DNA of 64,000 nt from assembly GCF_001006805.1 (NCBI RefSeq), contig NZ_LN811355.1:124115-188114 (forward strand), written 5' to 3'. Every line of letters begins with the position of its first letter. Position 1 is the stretch's first letter. Source of the stretch: Microvirga massiliensis. GTDB lineage: Bacteria > Pseudomonadota > Alphaproteobacteria > Rhizobiales > Beijerinckiaceae. Position numbers and translations under genes: made by a program. Shown one piece after another: positions 27,173 to 36,353 of this stretch. Under the pieces are notes generated by a model, which searched no databases, was not told the origin of the DNA, and was given only the letters and a program-made list of their open reading frames with translations.

Positions 27173-28022
27173 CCGCCGCCTCCCTGGTCATCGGGACGCT
27201 GACCACGAAGATGTTCTGGCGATCCGCTTGCCGCAGCATCTCGGCCTGATCGACTATCAGGGTAGCACCTTCTCCCAATGCGATCCCCGCAAGCCCGGCA
27301 CGCGTTGCTTCCCGGACCGTCCTCGGCCCGACGACAGGCATGTCGACGCGAATGTCCTGATCCTTCTTCAATGTCTTTACCAGCACGCCGCTGCGGCCCC
27401 GCCTGCTGAGCGGCCAGCGCCGCAGGCGAGCGACTCTGCGCAACATCGAATCGGTTCCCTCCGGACCCTCGACCGCAAGCACGCGCATCCCCTCGACGAC
27501 AGCCCCCTGCCCCACGTCGAATTCCGATAGTGCGTCGAGAAGCGCAATGCCGGTGCGGATGGCCTCTTCGTCCTGGCGGCTCGGCATGGCGCGGCTGTGC
27601 AGATCAGGATGTGCAAGAAGGTGAGGTGCGAGTTCATGGGCCCCGACGACACGCTGACCATGCTCCTCCAGGAGTTTCACGGCGCCGCGGAGCAGCTTGT
27701 CATCACCACCCGAGAACACCCGCTGGATCTCTGCCCGGTTCCGAAGGAAGGACGAGGCTCCGAGAATCGCGCCGGGCCGAGGCCTGCTGACGGCGCCCGC
27801 GAAAGTCACCGTTGCAGGACGCCAGGACTGGAGAACTGCGAGTATGCGGCGGATGTCGAGCAGATCGACGACAACGTCCGCCCTGCGCGTCAGAACGCGG
27901 TCGGTGAAGCCACGCAGGGCCATGATCCGGAATGACGCTCCCGTCCTGTCGAGATGATCGACCAGTTCGACAGGGAGGCGTCCGGACCCGGCAAGGACAG
28001 CGATCGAGCCCTCGGCCGGCAT
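27165..28022 (-). CDS. lpxI: UDP-2,3-diacylglucosamine pyrophosphatase LpxI
   Basis: Hydrolyses UDP-2,3-diacylglucosamine to lipid X in lipid A synthesis. LpxI is the enzyme many Alphaproteobacteria use in place of LpxH and is not homologous to it. The 285 residues begin IAVLAGSGRLPVELVDHL and include FAGAVSRPRPG, FSGGDDKLLRG, a V-G-A-H-E-L segment, GVLVKTLKKDQDIRVDMPVVGPRTV and IALGEGATLIVDQ, all typical of LpxI. The ATG shares one base with the lpxA TGA (TGATG), and the end overlaps lpxB. Confidence 0.95.
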   Translation of the reverse strand: MPAEGSIAVLAGSGRLPVELVDHLDRTGASFRIMALRGFTDRVLTRRADVVVDLLDIRRILAVLQSWRPATVTFAGAVSRPRPGAILGASSFLRNRAEIQRVFSGGDDKLLRGAVKLLEEHGQRVVGAHELAPHLLAHPDLHSRAMPSRQDEEAIRTGIALLDALSEFDVGQGAVVEGMRVLAVEGPEGTDSMLRRVARLRRWPLSRRGRSGVLVKTLKKDQDIRVDMPVVGPRTVREATRAGLAGIALGEGATLIVDQAEMLRQADRQNIFVVSVPMTREAAGG

Positions 28023-28831
28023 CAGGCCTGGCCGACAGGATCTCGCGGGGTACAGAGCGATCGATCCTTCCCTTCGCGGATGAAATCGAGGATCTCATGG
28101 ACCGTCGGGTGTGTCGCGAACTCGGCAGCCACGTCTTCGACCCGCTCTGCGAGTGTGCCCTCGTCCGCGAAGAGCAGGCGGTAGGCGCGGCGGATGTCGT
28201 GAATCTGCTCGCGCGAGAAGCTACGCCGCCGAAGGCCAATGATGTTGAGGCCCGCGAGATGGGCACGATTCCCGAGCGCCATTCCATACGGAATGACATC
28301 GTTCTCGATCGCAGACATACCTCCGATGAAGGCGTGCTGGCCGATCCGCACGAACTGATGGACCCCTGCGCCGCCGCCGATGATCACGAAGTCGCCGATC
28401 TCGCAGTGACCGGCGAGCATCACGTTGTTCGAGAAGATGACGTTGTTGCCGATCGTGCAATCATGCGCGACGTGGGAGTTCGCAAGGAAGAGACAACAAT
28501 CCCCGACGACGGTCTTCATGAGACCACCGGCTGTGCCGGGATTCATCGTGACGCCCTCCCGGATCGTGCAATCTGCGCCGATCGACAGAGTCGATGGCTC
28601 ACCACGATATTTTACGTCCTGGGGCGCATGGCCGATGGAGGCAAACGGATAGATTTTGGCCCGCGGTCCGATCGTAGTATGGCCAGTTACGACGACGTGG
28701 CTCAGCAGCGTCGAGCCCTCGCCGATCTCGGCATCTGCCCCGACGAGGCAAAAGGGCCCGACCGTGACACCCGCTCCCAGTTTAGCTCCCGGCTCGACGA
28801 CGGAGGTCGGATGGATTGCGGGATCGCTCAT
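28022..28831 (-). CDS. lpxA: Acyl-ACP--UDP-N-acetylglucosamine O-acyltransferase
   Basis: First enzyme of lipid A synthesis; adds a 3-hydroxyacyl chain to UDP-GlcNAc. A 269-residue trimeric left-handed beta-helix, shown by repeated hexapeptides (IHPTSVVEPGAKLGAGVTVG, IGEGSTLLSHVVVTG). The catalytic histidine sits in ANSHVAHDCTIGNN, and the UDP-sugar region IGLRRRSFSREQIHDIRRAY begins the helical C-terminus. ATG 28831 overlaps the fabZ stop by 4 bases (ATGA). Upstream in-frame codons lie inside fabZ and are not used. Confidence 0.98.
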   Translation of the reverse strand: MSDPAIHPTSVVEPGAKLGAGVTVGPFCLVGADAEIGEGSTLLSHVVVTGHTTIGPRAKIYPFASIGHAPQDVKYRGEPSTLSIGADCTIREGVTMNPGTAGGLMKTVVGDCCLFLANSHVAHDCTIGNNVIFSNNVMLAGHCEIGDFVIIGGGAGVHQFVRIGQHAFIGGMSAIENDVIPYGMALGNRAHLAGLNIIGLRRRSFSREQIHDIRRAYRLLFADEGTLAERVEDVAAEFATHPTVHEILDFIREGKDRSLCTPRDPVGQA

Positions 28832-29292
28832 TCCATCACCAGCATCGCGCTGACTTCCGCTTCGCAGACGAGCGTTCCGTCCACCTTCGCCTCGCCCTTG
28901 TACCACCACATGTTGCGGCGGTTGTTGAGCTTGCGCATGTGATACTCGATCCGGTCACCGGGCTCGACAGGCTTTCGGAACTTCACCTTGTCGATGGTCA
29001 TGAAGAAGACCTGCTTCGGCTTGGCCTGCTCGGCAATCTTCGAGGCGACGCAGATTGCGCCGGCCGTTTGCGCCATCCCCTCGATCAGGAACACGCCCGG
29101 AAAGATCGGGCGTGTCGGAAAGTGGCCGGCAAACTGCGGCTCGTTGAACGTGACGTTCTTGATCCCGATGCAGGACCGGTCGCCATCGATTTCGATGATG
29201 CGGTCCACGAGGAGGAATGGATAACGATGCGGCAGGAGTTCGAGAATCTGCAGAATATCAGCTGACTGAAGCGATTCAGGCGCTTCGGACAT
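28828..29292 (-). CDS. fabZ: 3-hydroxyacyl-ACP dehydratase FabZ
   Basis: Dehydrates 3-hydroxyacyl-ACP in fatty acid elongation. A hot-dog-fold protein of 154 residues with catalytic His57 in FAGHFPTRPIFPGV and Glu71 in LIEGMAQ. FabZ competes with LpxA and LpxD for the same hydroxyacyl-ACP pool, which may explain the conserved grouping lpxD-fabZ-lpxA. GGAG precedes the ATG. It overlaps lpxA by 4 bases and follows lpxD by 33 bases. Confidence 0.98.
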   Translation of the reverse strand: MSEAPESLQSADILQILELLPHRYPFLLVDRIIEIDGDRSCIGIKNVTFNEPQFAGHFPTRPIFPGVFLIEGMAQTAGAICVASKIAEQAKPKQVFFMTIDKVKFRKPVEPGDRIEYHMRKLNNRRNMWWYKGEAKVDGTLVCEAEVSAMLVME

Positions 29293-29325
29293 GGCAAGAA
29301 CTCCACGAAATCGTGCGGGTCGGCC

Positions 29326-30390
29326 TCAGGCCGGTTCCGAGTCGTCTTTCGCGAGATCGCCCTTCGATGCAAGCTTTTTCAGCGCCGTGATCTCTCTGAA
29401 CCAGTCGCGCATCGGCTTGGCTGGAGCACCGCCCCAGCGCGCCCCGGGCGGCACGTCGCCATTGACGGCGCTCGTCGCAGCGATCTGCGCGCCCGCTCCG
29501 ATCCTGACATGCCCCTTCACCCCGACTTGGCCGCCGAGAGCAACGAAGTCCTCAAGGGTGCTGGACCCGGCAATTCCCACCTGCGAGACGATGATGCAGT
29601 GGCGGCCGATGACAACGTTATGACCGATCTGGACCATGTTATCGATCTTGGTCCCCTCGCCAATCACGGTATCGCGGCTCGCGCCGCGGTCGATCGTGGT
29701 GTTCGCCCCCACCTCGACATCGTCTTGGATAATGACCCGGCCGACCTGCGGAACCTTGAGATGGCCTTGCGGGCCCATCGCGAAGCCGAACCCGTCCTGC
29801 CCGATGCGAATGCCCGGGTGAAGGATCACGCGGTTGCCGACATAGGCATGCGAGATCGTGACATTGGCGCCGATCGAGCAATCGCGACCGATCTTCACAT
29901 GAGGACCAACGACGCTGTGCGCACCAATCACGGTGCCGGAACCGACCTCGGCTCCCGGGCCGACGACCCCGCCGGGGTCGATGGTGACACCATGCTCGAG
30001 CCGGGCCGTCGGATGCACGAAGGAACCAGGCGAGACGCCCGTAGCTCCGAACGACGAGCCGGGACGGAGCGCGACCGGATAGAACAAACCCAGAGCCTGC
30101 GCGAAGACCCGATATGGCTGGGGCGTGACCAGGGCGATGGTTCCGCGGGGGACGCGTGACGCAAATCGCGACGACACCAGACAGGCAGCCGCACGTGTCT
30201 CGGCGAGGGCGCCGACATACACGACATTGTCCATATACGCGAGATCGCCAGGTCCCGCGGTCTCGAGTGGGGCAACACCGGAGAGCGCGAGATCAGGGTC
30301 GGCCTCAGCCGGTAATGGTGCCCCGGCGAGCCCAGCAACGTCAGAGAGCCGAAGACTGCGCTCCAGCGGAAAATAGCTCGTATCGATCAT
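29326..30390 (-). CDS. lpxD: UDP-3-O-(3-hydroxyacyl)glucosamine N-acyltransferase
   Basis: Third step of lipid A synthesis; N-acylates UDP-3-O-acyl-glucosamine. The N-terminal uridine-binding domain (about 1-105, LSGVAPLETAGPGDLAYMDN) precedes a left-handed beta-helix built of hexapeptides (GVTIDPGGVVGPGAEVGSGT). The catalytic histidine is in NMVQIGHNVVIGRH, and TTIDRGASRDTVIGEGTKID is the LpxD signature region. Length 354 residues. It lies 35 bases after bamA with a strong hairpin between them. Confidence 0.98.
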   Translation of the reverse strand: MIDTSYFPLERSLRLSDVAGLAGAPLPAEADPDLALSGVAPLETAGPGDLAYMDNVVYVGALAETRAAACLVSSRFASRVPRGTIALVTPQPYRVFAQALGLFYPVALRPGSSFGATGVSPGSFVHPTARLEHGVTIDPGGVVGPGAEVGSGTVIGAHSVVGPHVKIGRDCSIGANVTISHAYVGNRVILHPGIRIGQDGFGFAMGPQGHLKVPQVGRVIIQDDVEVGANTTIDRGASRDTVIGEGTKIDNMVQIGHNVVIGRHCIIVSQVGIAGSSTLEDFVALGGQVGVKGHVRIGAGAQIAATSAVNGDVPPGARWGGAPAKPMRDWFREITALKKLASKGDLAKDDSEPA

Positions 30391-30397
30391 GATGATG

Positions 30398-30418
30398 GGG
30401 CGCCCGCATAGGGCGCCC
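30398..30418 (-). other. Strong hairpin between bamA and lpxD
   Basis: Two copies of the self-complementary octamer GGGCGCCC separated by GCATA can form an 8-bp GC stem. It lies 7 bases after the bamA stop and 7 bases before the lpxD start codon. There is no T-run on the minus strand, so it is not a classic terminator. It may lower read-through, stabilise the bamA 3' end or occlude the lpxD ribosome binding site. Confidence 0.55.
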
Positions 30419-30425
30419 GAAATTG

Positions 30426-32942
30426 TTAGAACCGGGTTCCCCCCGAGAAGCGGAAGGCTTGGACGCGATCGCCGCCGACCTTGCCAACGCCATCAATGAA
30501 GATGCCTTCGTCCTTCGTGAGCGCAAAAGCATAGTCGAAACGAATGGGCCCGAGCGGTGAATCCCAGAGGACTGATGCACCAACGGATGAGCGAATGTCG
30601 TGGGTATCGCGCACGAGAATGCACTCCGCCTGCACGTCGCGGGCAGCCGGGACGGTGCATCCGGGGGCAAAGCCTTCAAACAAGCCGTTCCGGTTCACGT
30701 CGAAGCTGGTCGGGCCCTCATAGCCGAACAGCGTGCCTGCATCCGCGAACACTGCGCCCCGCAGGCCGAGTTCACGTGGCAGTCCGAAAATCGGGAACTG
30801 AACCTCCAGGGTCCCGCCGAAATACGTGGTACCGCCGACAGCGTTCGAGCGGCTGTCGAGCGTCGAGATATCCCTCGGACCGATGCCATTGGACGCGAAG
30901 CCGCGCACGAGCGACGGACCCAGGAAGAATTGATCGACGATCCGGAGATCGTCTCCAAGCCCCACGATGTTGCCGCCTTGGACGCGCGCGATTCCGACGA
31001 TGTCCTCGAAGATCTCGTGATAATAGCGCGCATCGGCCGTGGCGCGGAAGAACCGGGAGTCGCCGCCGAGCCCGGCCACGTCCAGCTTGGCCTCCGCGTA
31101 GATTCCGCTTCGCGGCTTCTTCACGTTGTCGAGCGTATTGTAGTTAAGCGTGACGCCCGCGAGCGACGTCAGTGTCTCGCCTTCCGATTCCTTGATCGCG
31201 AGCGACGCCTCGCCATTGCCCTCGCAGAAAATCCGGGATGCCTGTTGGCCCGTAGCGCCGGTTGCGGTCCCACCGCCCGCAAGCTGTGTGTAGCCCGGGA
31301 TCGGGACCGAGCAGTCGTTATAGGGATACTTGACGGTGTTCGGGATCTCGAGATCCTGCTGGTAGAGCGAATAGCGCAGCGTGACGCCGAACTCCTCGGT
31401 CACCGGCAGGCCAAGCCGCAGCTGACCACCGGTCAGGCGGTTCTCGAACCGCGAAAATTCCGTCTGATCGCTGTACTTCGAGAACAGGTCGATGCCGGCT
31501 GCGAGGCGATAGCCGAGGAAATACGGCTCGGTGAAGGAGAAATCGATACCCTGCGTCCGCTGGCCGTACTGGCCCGCCAAGCGCACGAACTGGCCGCGAC
31601 CAAGGAAGTTCGATTCGCTGACCGAAACCTCGCCGATGAACCCGTCGGCCGTCGAATAGCCGCCGGCAATCGAGAATGAGCCAGTAGCCTGATCCTCGAC
31701 ATCCACGTTGACGACGATCCGATCCGGCGCACTGCCGGGCTCGTTCGTGATGCGCACGCGCTTGAAATATCCCAGATTGTTCAAGCGCCGCTCGGCGCGG
31801 TCCATCAGGACTTTGTTGTAGGCGTCACCCTCGCCGACATCGAACTCCCGGCGAATGACGTAGTCGCGCGTGCGGGTGTTGCCGCGAATGTTCAGGCGCT
31901 CGATGTAAACCCGCGGCCCTTCCTCGACCACGTAGCCGAGATTGACGGTCTGGGTTGCCGCGTCGCGCGCACCGATCGGGCGTACCTGGGCAAACGCGTA
32001 GCCACGCCGGGAGACCTCGGTGGTCACGTTCTGGAGTGAACGCTCGACTGCCTCGGCATTGTAGATCTCGCCGGTCGACGTAGCGATCTGGCGGCGCAGG
32101 GCTTCCGGGTCAATGTCGGGGATGCGGGAATCGAGGGTCACCTCCCCGATCCGGTATTGCTGGCCCTCATCCACTGCGATCGTGATGACGTAGCCGCCGC
32201 GGGCAGGATCAAACTGGACGTCCGTCGAAACGATGCGGAAATCCGCATATCCGTTCTTGAGATAGTAGCGGCGGATCAGCTCCTGGTCGGCAACGAGCCG
32301 ATCCGGATCGTAGACGTCCGTGGACTTCAGGAAGCTCAGGATATTCGTCTCGGTCGTTGTCATCACGCTGCGCAGGCGGCTGGCCGAGAAGGCCTGATTT
32401 CCTTCGAACCGGATTTCCTTCACGCCGGTCTTCTCGCCCTCGACGATATTGAAGACCACGTCGATCCTCCCGTTCGGAAGATCGACGACCCGAGGGGTCA
32501 CCTGGGCGAGGCCGCGCCCCGTGCGGCGGTAGAGCTCGAGGATACGCTGGACGTCGGCATCCACGACAGCTTGGTTGTAGGTGCCGCGAGCCCGGGTCTG
32601 GACCTCGGACTCGAGAAGCCCGCGTTCGACCTTGCTGTTGCCCTCGAACACGACGCGATTGATCGTCTGATTCTCGGCGACGGTAACAACCACCTGAGAG
32701 CCACGGCGAGCGACCTGGACGGAGGAAAACATCCCCGTCGCGAGGAGATTGCGACGGGATTCCTCAAGGGAGCCGGGGGTGATGTACGAGCGGATCGTCT
32801 CGCTATCGACGCGGCTGTTGCCCCGCACGACTACCTGCTGGGCAGCCGCGCTCTCGGCAGCCACGAGACCCACCAACAATGCGCTCATCGCTACAAATGT
32901 CGGTCCCGCCGATCTCCGCCGGCGCTTCGTCGTCGATGTCAT
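30426..32942 (-). CDS. bamA: Outer membrane protein assembly factor BamA
   Basis: Essential Omp85 protein that inserts beta-barrels into the outer membrane. An N-terminal signal peptide (basic RRRR, hydrophobic core, AAESAAAQQ cleavage region near residue 35) leads into POTRA repeats over about 36-420 (VVVRGNSRVDSETIRSYI, NRVVFEGNSKVERGLLE, VKEIRFEGNQAFSASRLRS, IERLNIRGNTRTRDYVIRRE), followed by a 16-strand barrel. The barrel includes SLVRGFASNGIGPRD, the loop-6 VRGF motif, and ends in a C-terminal phenylalanine (RFSGGTRF). At 838 residues its length is normal. The start is the ATG at 32942. It follows rseP by 163 bases. Confidence 0.98.
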   Translation of the reverse strand: MTSTTKRRRRSAGPTFVAMSALLVGLVAAESAAAQQVVVRGNSRVDSETIRSYITPGSLEESRRNLLATGMFSSVQVARRGSQVVVTVAENQTINRVVFEGNSKVERGLLESEVQTRARGTYNQAVVDADVQRILELYRRTGRGLAQVTPRVVDLPNGRIDVVFNIVEGEKTGVKEIRFEGNQAFSASRLRSVMTTTETNILSFLKSTDVYDPDRLVADQELIRRYYLKNGYADFRIVSTDVQFDPARGGYVITIAVDEGQQYRIGEVTLDSRIPDIDPEALRRQIATSTGEIYNAEAVERSLQNVTTEVSRRGYAFAQVRPIGARDAATQTVNLGYVVEEGPRVYIERLNIRGNTRTRDYVIRREFDVGEGDAYNKVLMDRAERRLNNLGYFKRVRITNEPGSAPDRIVVNVDVEDQATGSFSIAGGYSTADGFIGEVSVSESNFLGRGQFVRLAGQYGQRTQGIDFSFTEPYFLGYRLAAGIDLFSKYSDQTEFSRFENRLTGGQLRLGLPVTEEFGVTLRYSLYQQDLEIPNTVKYPYNDCSVPIPGYTQLAGGGTATGATGQQASRIFCEGNGEASLAIKESEGETLTSLAGVTLNYNTLDNVKKPRSGIYAEAKLDVAGLGGDSRFFRATADARYYHEIFEDIVGIARVQGGNIVGLGDDLRIVDQFFLGPSLVRGFASNGIGPRDISTLDSRSNAVGGTTYFGGTLEVQFPIFGLPRELGLRGAVFADAGTLFGYEGPTSFDVNRNGLFEGFAPGCTVPAARDVQAECILVRDTHDIRSSVGASVLWDSPLGPIRFDYAFALTKDEGIFIDGVGKVGGDRVQAFRFSGGTRF

Positions 32943-33105
32943 CAACTGGCCCGTCTCGTTCTACTTTGTTTTACAACGCACCGGACCCCTGGCGAAGTCG
33001 ATCGACTCCCCCTTGGCTCCGCTCCGCTTGATACAAAGTTTGGCTTCCGATGCAAACGTCAGCCGTCCCACCACCGGAGCATTTTCCGTGGGCGTGGCGT
33101 CCGTG

Positions 33106-34269
33106 TCACGTCCCGCGGCTCGAGAATGTTGCGCCAAGGTGAACAATATCGTTCCAAGTGGCGAAGAGCATCAGGAGAACGACGATCGCAAAGCCGATCC
33201 GGAATCCGATTTCCTGTGCTCGTTCACTCAGGGGACGCCCACGGCCGGCCTCGATCGCGTAGAAGAGAAGGTGCCCGCCATCAAGGAGCGGAACCGGAAA
33301 CAGGTTGATCAATCCGATGGAGACCGACAGGACGGCGATTAGATTGACGAGGCCTGCCAAGCCACCCAGGCTGGCAACCTGACCCGATACCTGTGCGATC
33401 CGGATCGGCCCGGACAGTTGATCGGTCGACTCACGGCCAGTGATGAGCTTCCCGATGTAGTCGAAGGTGCGATCGACGACGTACCACGTCTCCGAAAAGC
33501 CGGATGTGAGGGCTCCGATCGCGGTATAGTCGACCCGCCTAATGTCCTCGGGATTGCGGGATGCCTGCAGGCCAAGGAGTCCGATCCGCTGCTTACCGAA
33601 CGGGGTCGTCTGCTCCTTGAGATCCGGCGTCGCCTGGAGCGTGATGGTCTCCGATCCGCGCTGGACTACGATCGTCAGCGCCTCGCCCGCGCTCGCGCTG
33701 ACGATCCGCTGCATATCGGAGAAGCTTTCGATCTGCCGCCCGTCGATTGAAACGATCAGGTCGTTCGGCTGGAAGCCAGCCCTCTCGGCCGCAGAGCCTG
33801 CCTGCACGACGTCGACGCGCGGATCCAGGACCTGGCGACCGTTGACATAATTGAGTCCTGCGAAAACGGCGATCGCCAGGATGAAATTGGCGATCGGTCC
33901 CGCTGCGACGATGGCAGCCCGCTTCCAGACTGTTTGGTGTGGAAAACTGATGGCCCGCTCCGCCTCGGAGAATTGGTCCAAAGCGGCGCGATCCGGTGTA
34001 CTGGCGGCACTCGCGTCTCCGACGAACTTGACATATCCGCCGAGCGGGATGGCACAGAGCTTCCACCGCGTGCCGCTCCGATCCGTCCAGCCGTAAAGCT
34101 CGGGGCCGAACCCGATGGAGAAGGCCTGCACGCCGACGCCGAGCCGGCGGCCGACCCAGAAGTGCCCGAACTCGTGGACGAAGACGACGACCAGAAGGAC
34201 CCCCAGAAAGGAGACCAAGGTCAGAGCCAGCGAGCCTGTCATGCTCCCGAGGGCTTCGATCAAGTTCAT
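33106..34269 (-). CDS. rseP: RIP metalloprotease RseP (site-2 protease)
   Basis: Intramembrane zinc protease that cleaves membrane-bound anti-sigma factors or, in Caulobacter (MmpA), polarity factors. The HExxH site is at residues 32-36 (VFVHEFGHFWVG), the second motif is NLFPVPLLDGGHLLFYAIE, and PLGGYVKFVGD is characteristic. One PDZ domain lies at about 115-195 (GFQPNDLIVSIDGRQIESF); E. coli RseP has two. Length 387 residues. ATG 34269 has AAGGA at good spacing and is preferred to the upstream GTG at 34290. It lies 22 bases after dxr and before bamA. Confidence 0.97.
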   Translation of the reverse strand: MNLIEALGSMTGSLALTLVSFLGVLLVVVFVHEFGHFWVGRRLGVGVQAFSIGFGPELYGWTDRSGTRWKLCAIPLGGYVKFVGDASAASTPDRAALDQFSEAERAISFPHQTVWKRAAIVAAGPIANFILAIAVFAGLNYVNGRQVLDPRVDVVQAGSAAERAGFQPNDLIVSIDGRQIESFSDMQRIVSASAGEALTIVVQRGSETITLQATPDLKEQTTPFGKQRIGLLGLQASRNPEDIRRVDYTAIGALTSGFSETWYVVDRTFDYIGKLITGRESTDQLSGPIRIAQVSGQVASLGGLAGLVNLIAVLSVSIGLINLFPVPLLDGGHLLFYAIEAGRGRPLSERAQEIGFRIGFAIVVLLMLFATWNDIVHLGATFSSRGT

Positions 34270-34291
34270 GATGTTTCCTTCCGGCCGCACC

Positions 34292-35506
34292 TCATTGGGC
34301 AGCCACTATCCTGGGAAGGCGCTCTTGAGACAGGGCTCGCGCCTCCGCATCGATCATTAGCGCCTCGTCCACTGAGCCGGGTTCGCTTATGGCGCTCATT
34401 TGGGAGCAGACCGTATCGACAAGCGCTGGTATCCCGTAAAAACCGATTTGCCCTGCCATGAAGGCGTCTACAGCCACCTCATTCGCCGCGTTCAGGACGG
34501 TTGGCGCTGCACCGCCCGCCTCTAGCGCCGAGCGCGCGAGCCGAAGACAGGGAAATCTATCCTCGTCAACGTTTTCAAAGGTTAAACGCCCGATAGCGGC
34601 AAGATCTAGGCCGGATCCGGCCCGGGTAAGACGCCTGCTGCCCCTCAGGGCATTCGCGATCGGAATCCTCATGTCCGGCACCGCCAGCCCTGCCGTGACG
34701 GATCCATCGACCCACTGCACCAAGCCGTGAACGATCGATTCCGGGTGGACCAGAACCTCAAGGCGCCGTGAGTCGATCCCGAAGAGATGATGAGCCTCGA
34801 TCAGCTCAAGGCCTTTGTTCATCAGGGTCGCGGAATCAATATTGATCTTCGCTCCCATCGACCAGACGGGATGCGCAGCCGCCTGCTCGGGCGTTGCCTT
34901 ATGGAGCCGATCCCGGCTCCAGGTCCGGAAGGGTCCGCCTGAGGCCGTCAGCACGGCCGAGGCCACGTCGCCGATGCTGCCGGCAGCGAGTGCCTGATCG
35001 AGCGCATTGTGCTCCGAGTCGACCGCGTAGATGTCGGCCCCTATCCGACGCGCGTCCTCCATGAAGACACGCCCCGCGCAGACCAGGCTTTCCTTGTTGG
35101 CAAGGGCGATCCGCCGGCTCGGCCTCAAGGCAGCATGGGTCGGTCGAAGCCCAGCAGTGCCGCTGATCCCGGCGATCACGATATCGGTGTCGCGGGCGAC
35201 CGCTTCCTCCAGGGCGCAGCTCCCGGCCCCGCACATGACACCGGATCCGGAGAGTTCCAGTTTGAGCTCTGCCAGGCGAGATGGATCCGCAAGGGCAGCA
35301 AAGCGAGCATTCAGTTGTCGTGCGACGCGTGCGAGAGCTCCAGCGTCATGCCCTCCCACGACTGCCTCGACCTGGAACCGATCGGGCTCCGCACCCAGGA
35401 CGTCGGCCGCTGAACGCCCGATCGAGCCCGTCGCTCCCAGGATGGTGACTCTATGATGCTCCCCTGAGCGGTCTCCCGGCATCTTCACTCGCGGCTGTCT
35501 CGGCAT
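34292..35506 (-). CDS. dxr: 1-deoxy-D-xylulose-5-phosphate reductoisomerase
   Basis: Second enzyme of the MEP isoprenoid pathway; makes 2-C-methylerythritol 4-phosphate with NADPH. The 404 residues show the NADPH loop TILGATGSIGRSAADVL, ISGTAGLRPTHAAL, ALANKESLVCAG, the metal ligands in VDSEHNALDQAL and HPVWSMGAKINIDSATLMNKGLE (given here in overlapping parts), with the flexible loop near HPESIVHGLVQWVDGS. It starts 3 bases after cdsA and ends 22 bases before rseP, supplying isoprenoid precursors next to uppS. Confidence 0.97.
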   Translation of the reverse strand: MPRQPRVKMPGDRSGEHHRVTILGATGSIGRSAADVLGAEPDRFQVEAVVGGHDAGALARVARQLNARFAALADPSRLAELKLELSGSGVMCGAGSCALEEAVARDTDIVIAGISGTAGLRPTHAALRPSRRIALANKESLVCAGRVFMEDARRIGADIYAVDSEHNALDQALAAGSIGDVASAVLTASGGPFRTWSRDRLHKATPEQAAAHPVWSMGAKINIDSATLMNKGLELIEAHHLFGIDSRRLEVLVHPESIVHGLVQWVDGSVTAGLAVPDMRIPIANALRGSRRLTRAGSGLDLAAIGRLTFENVDEDRFPCLRLARSALEAGGAAPTVLNAANEVAVDAFMAGQIGFYGIPALVDTVCSQMSAISEPGSVDEALMIDAEARALSQERLPRIVAAQ

Positions 35507-35509
35507 CAG

Positions 35510-36352
35510 CTATGTAAACAGCAGCCACAGGCCCGCAAGCGCCGCAACTGCCCAAAACCCGTCGACCCGGTCCATGACCCCACCATGCCCGGGAATGATG
35601 TGCCCGGAATCCTTTACCTCGAACTGACGCTTCAGGGCCGACTCCGCGAGATCTCCGAGCTGACTCGCCACGGATGCAAGTGCGGAAACCGCTGCGACCG
35701 CTGCGAGGCCTGGCCGGTCATCCCATTCACCGAGCGCCAGCTGGATAACCGCGCATCCCGCGAGAGTTCCCCCAAGCAAGCCTCCGGCGAAGCCGGACCA
35801 CGTCTTCTTTGGGCTGATGCGCCCCCAGAGCTTCGGGCCACCGAACCGGCGACCGGCAAAATAGGCCGCGACATCGGTGGTCCAGACGATAGCGAACATC
35901 CAGAGAAGCCAGGTCAGGCCGGTGTCAGGCTGATACCGGATAGCTGGCGGAACGAGCGAAATTACTGCCGCGTAGCCGAAACCGGCTGCAGCCCAGGCGC
36001 GATCTCGGCCACTGCGGCCGAGAAAAAGACATCCGGTCAATGCTGCCGCAACCACGAGAAGTGCCGGGCCCGCTCCGGCAGAAGCCATACCGACAACGGT
36101 CAGGAGAGCGAGAGCTGCGCCGAGGAGCCATATGAGAACTCGCCTGGGCTCGACCCTCGCGATGGTGAGCCATTCGACGAGGACGGCGAACCCCGCCACG
36201 AGCCAGAACAGGGCCAGAATGGGACCGCCGAGGTAAGCCGCCCCGAGCGCGAGGAGCGCGAGCAGCAATGCCGATAGGATCCGGGTCGCGAGTTCACCTG
36301 AAAGCCGAGGCAAAGGGAAGGGACCGGCCGGCTTCTCCCGGCGCTGTGTCAT
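35510..36352 (-). CDS. cdsA: Phosphatidate cytidylyltransferase
   Basis: Makes CDP-diacylglycerol from phosphatidate and CTP, the precursor of all phospholipids. An inner-membrane protein of 280 residues with about eight hydrophobic helices and the CDS signature near the C-terminus: ALKRQFEVKDSGHIIPGHGG followed by VMDRVDG. FGGPKLWGRISPKKTWSG is also diagnostic. It begins 2 bases after the uppS stop and ends 3 bases before dxr, so it is tightly co-transcribed. Confidence 0.97.
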   Translation of the reverse strand: MTQRREKPAGPFPLPRLSGELATRILSALLLALLALGAAYLGGPILALFWLVAGFAVLVEWLTIARVEPRRVLIWLLGAALALLTVVGMASAGAGPALLVVAAALTGCLFLGRSGRDRAWAAAGFGYAAVISLVPPAIRYQPDTGLTWLLWMFAIVWTTDVAAYFAGRRFGGPKLWGRISPKKTWSGFAGGLLGGTLAGCAVIQLALGEWDDRPGLAAVAAVSALASVASQLGDLAESALKRQFEVKDSGHIIPGHGGVMDRVDGFWAVAALAGLWLLFT

Positions 36353-36353
36353 C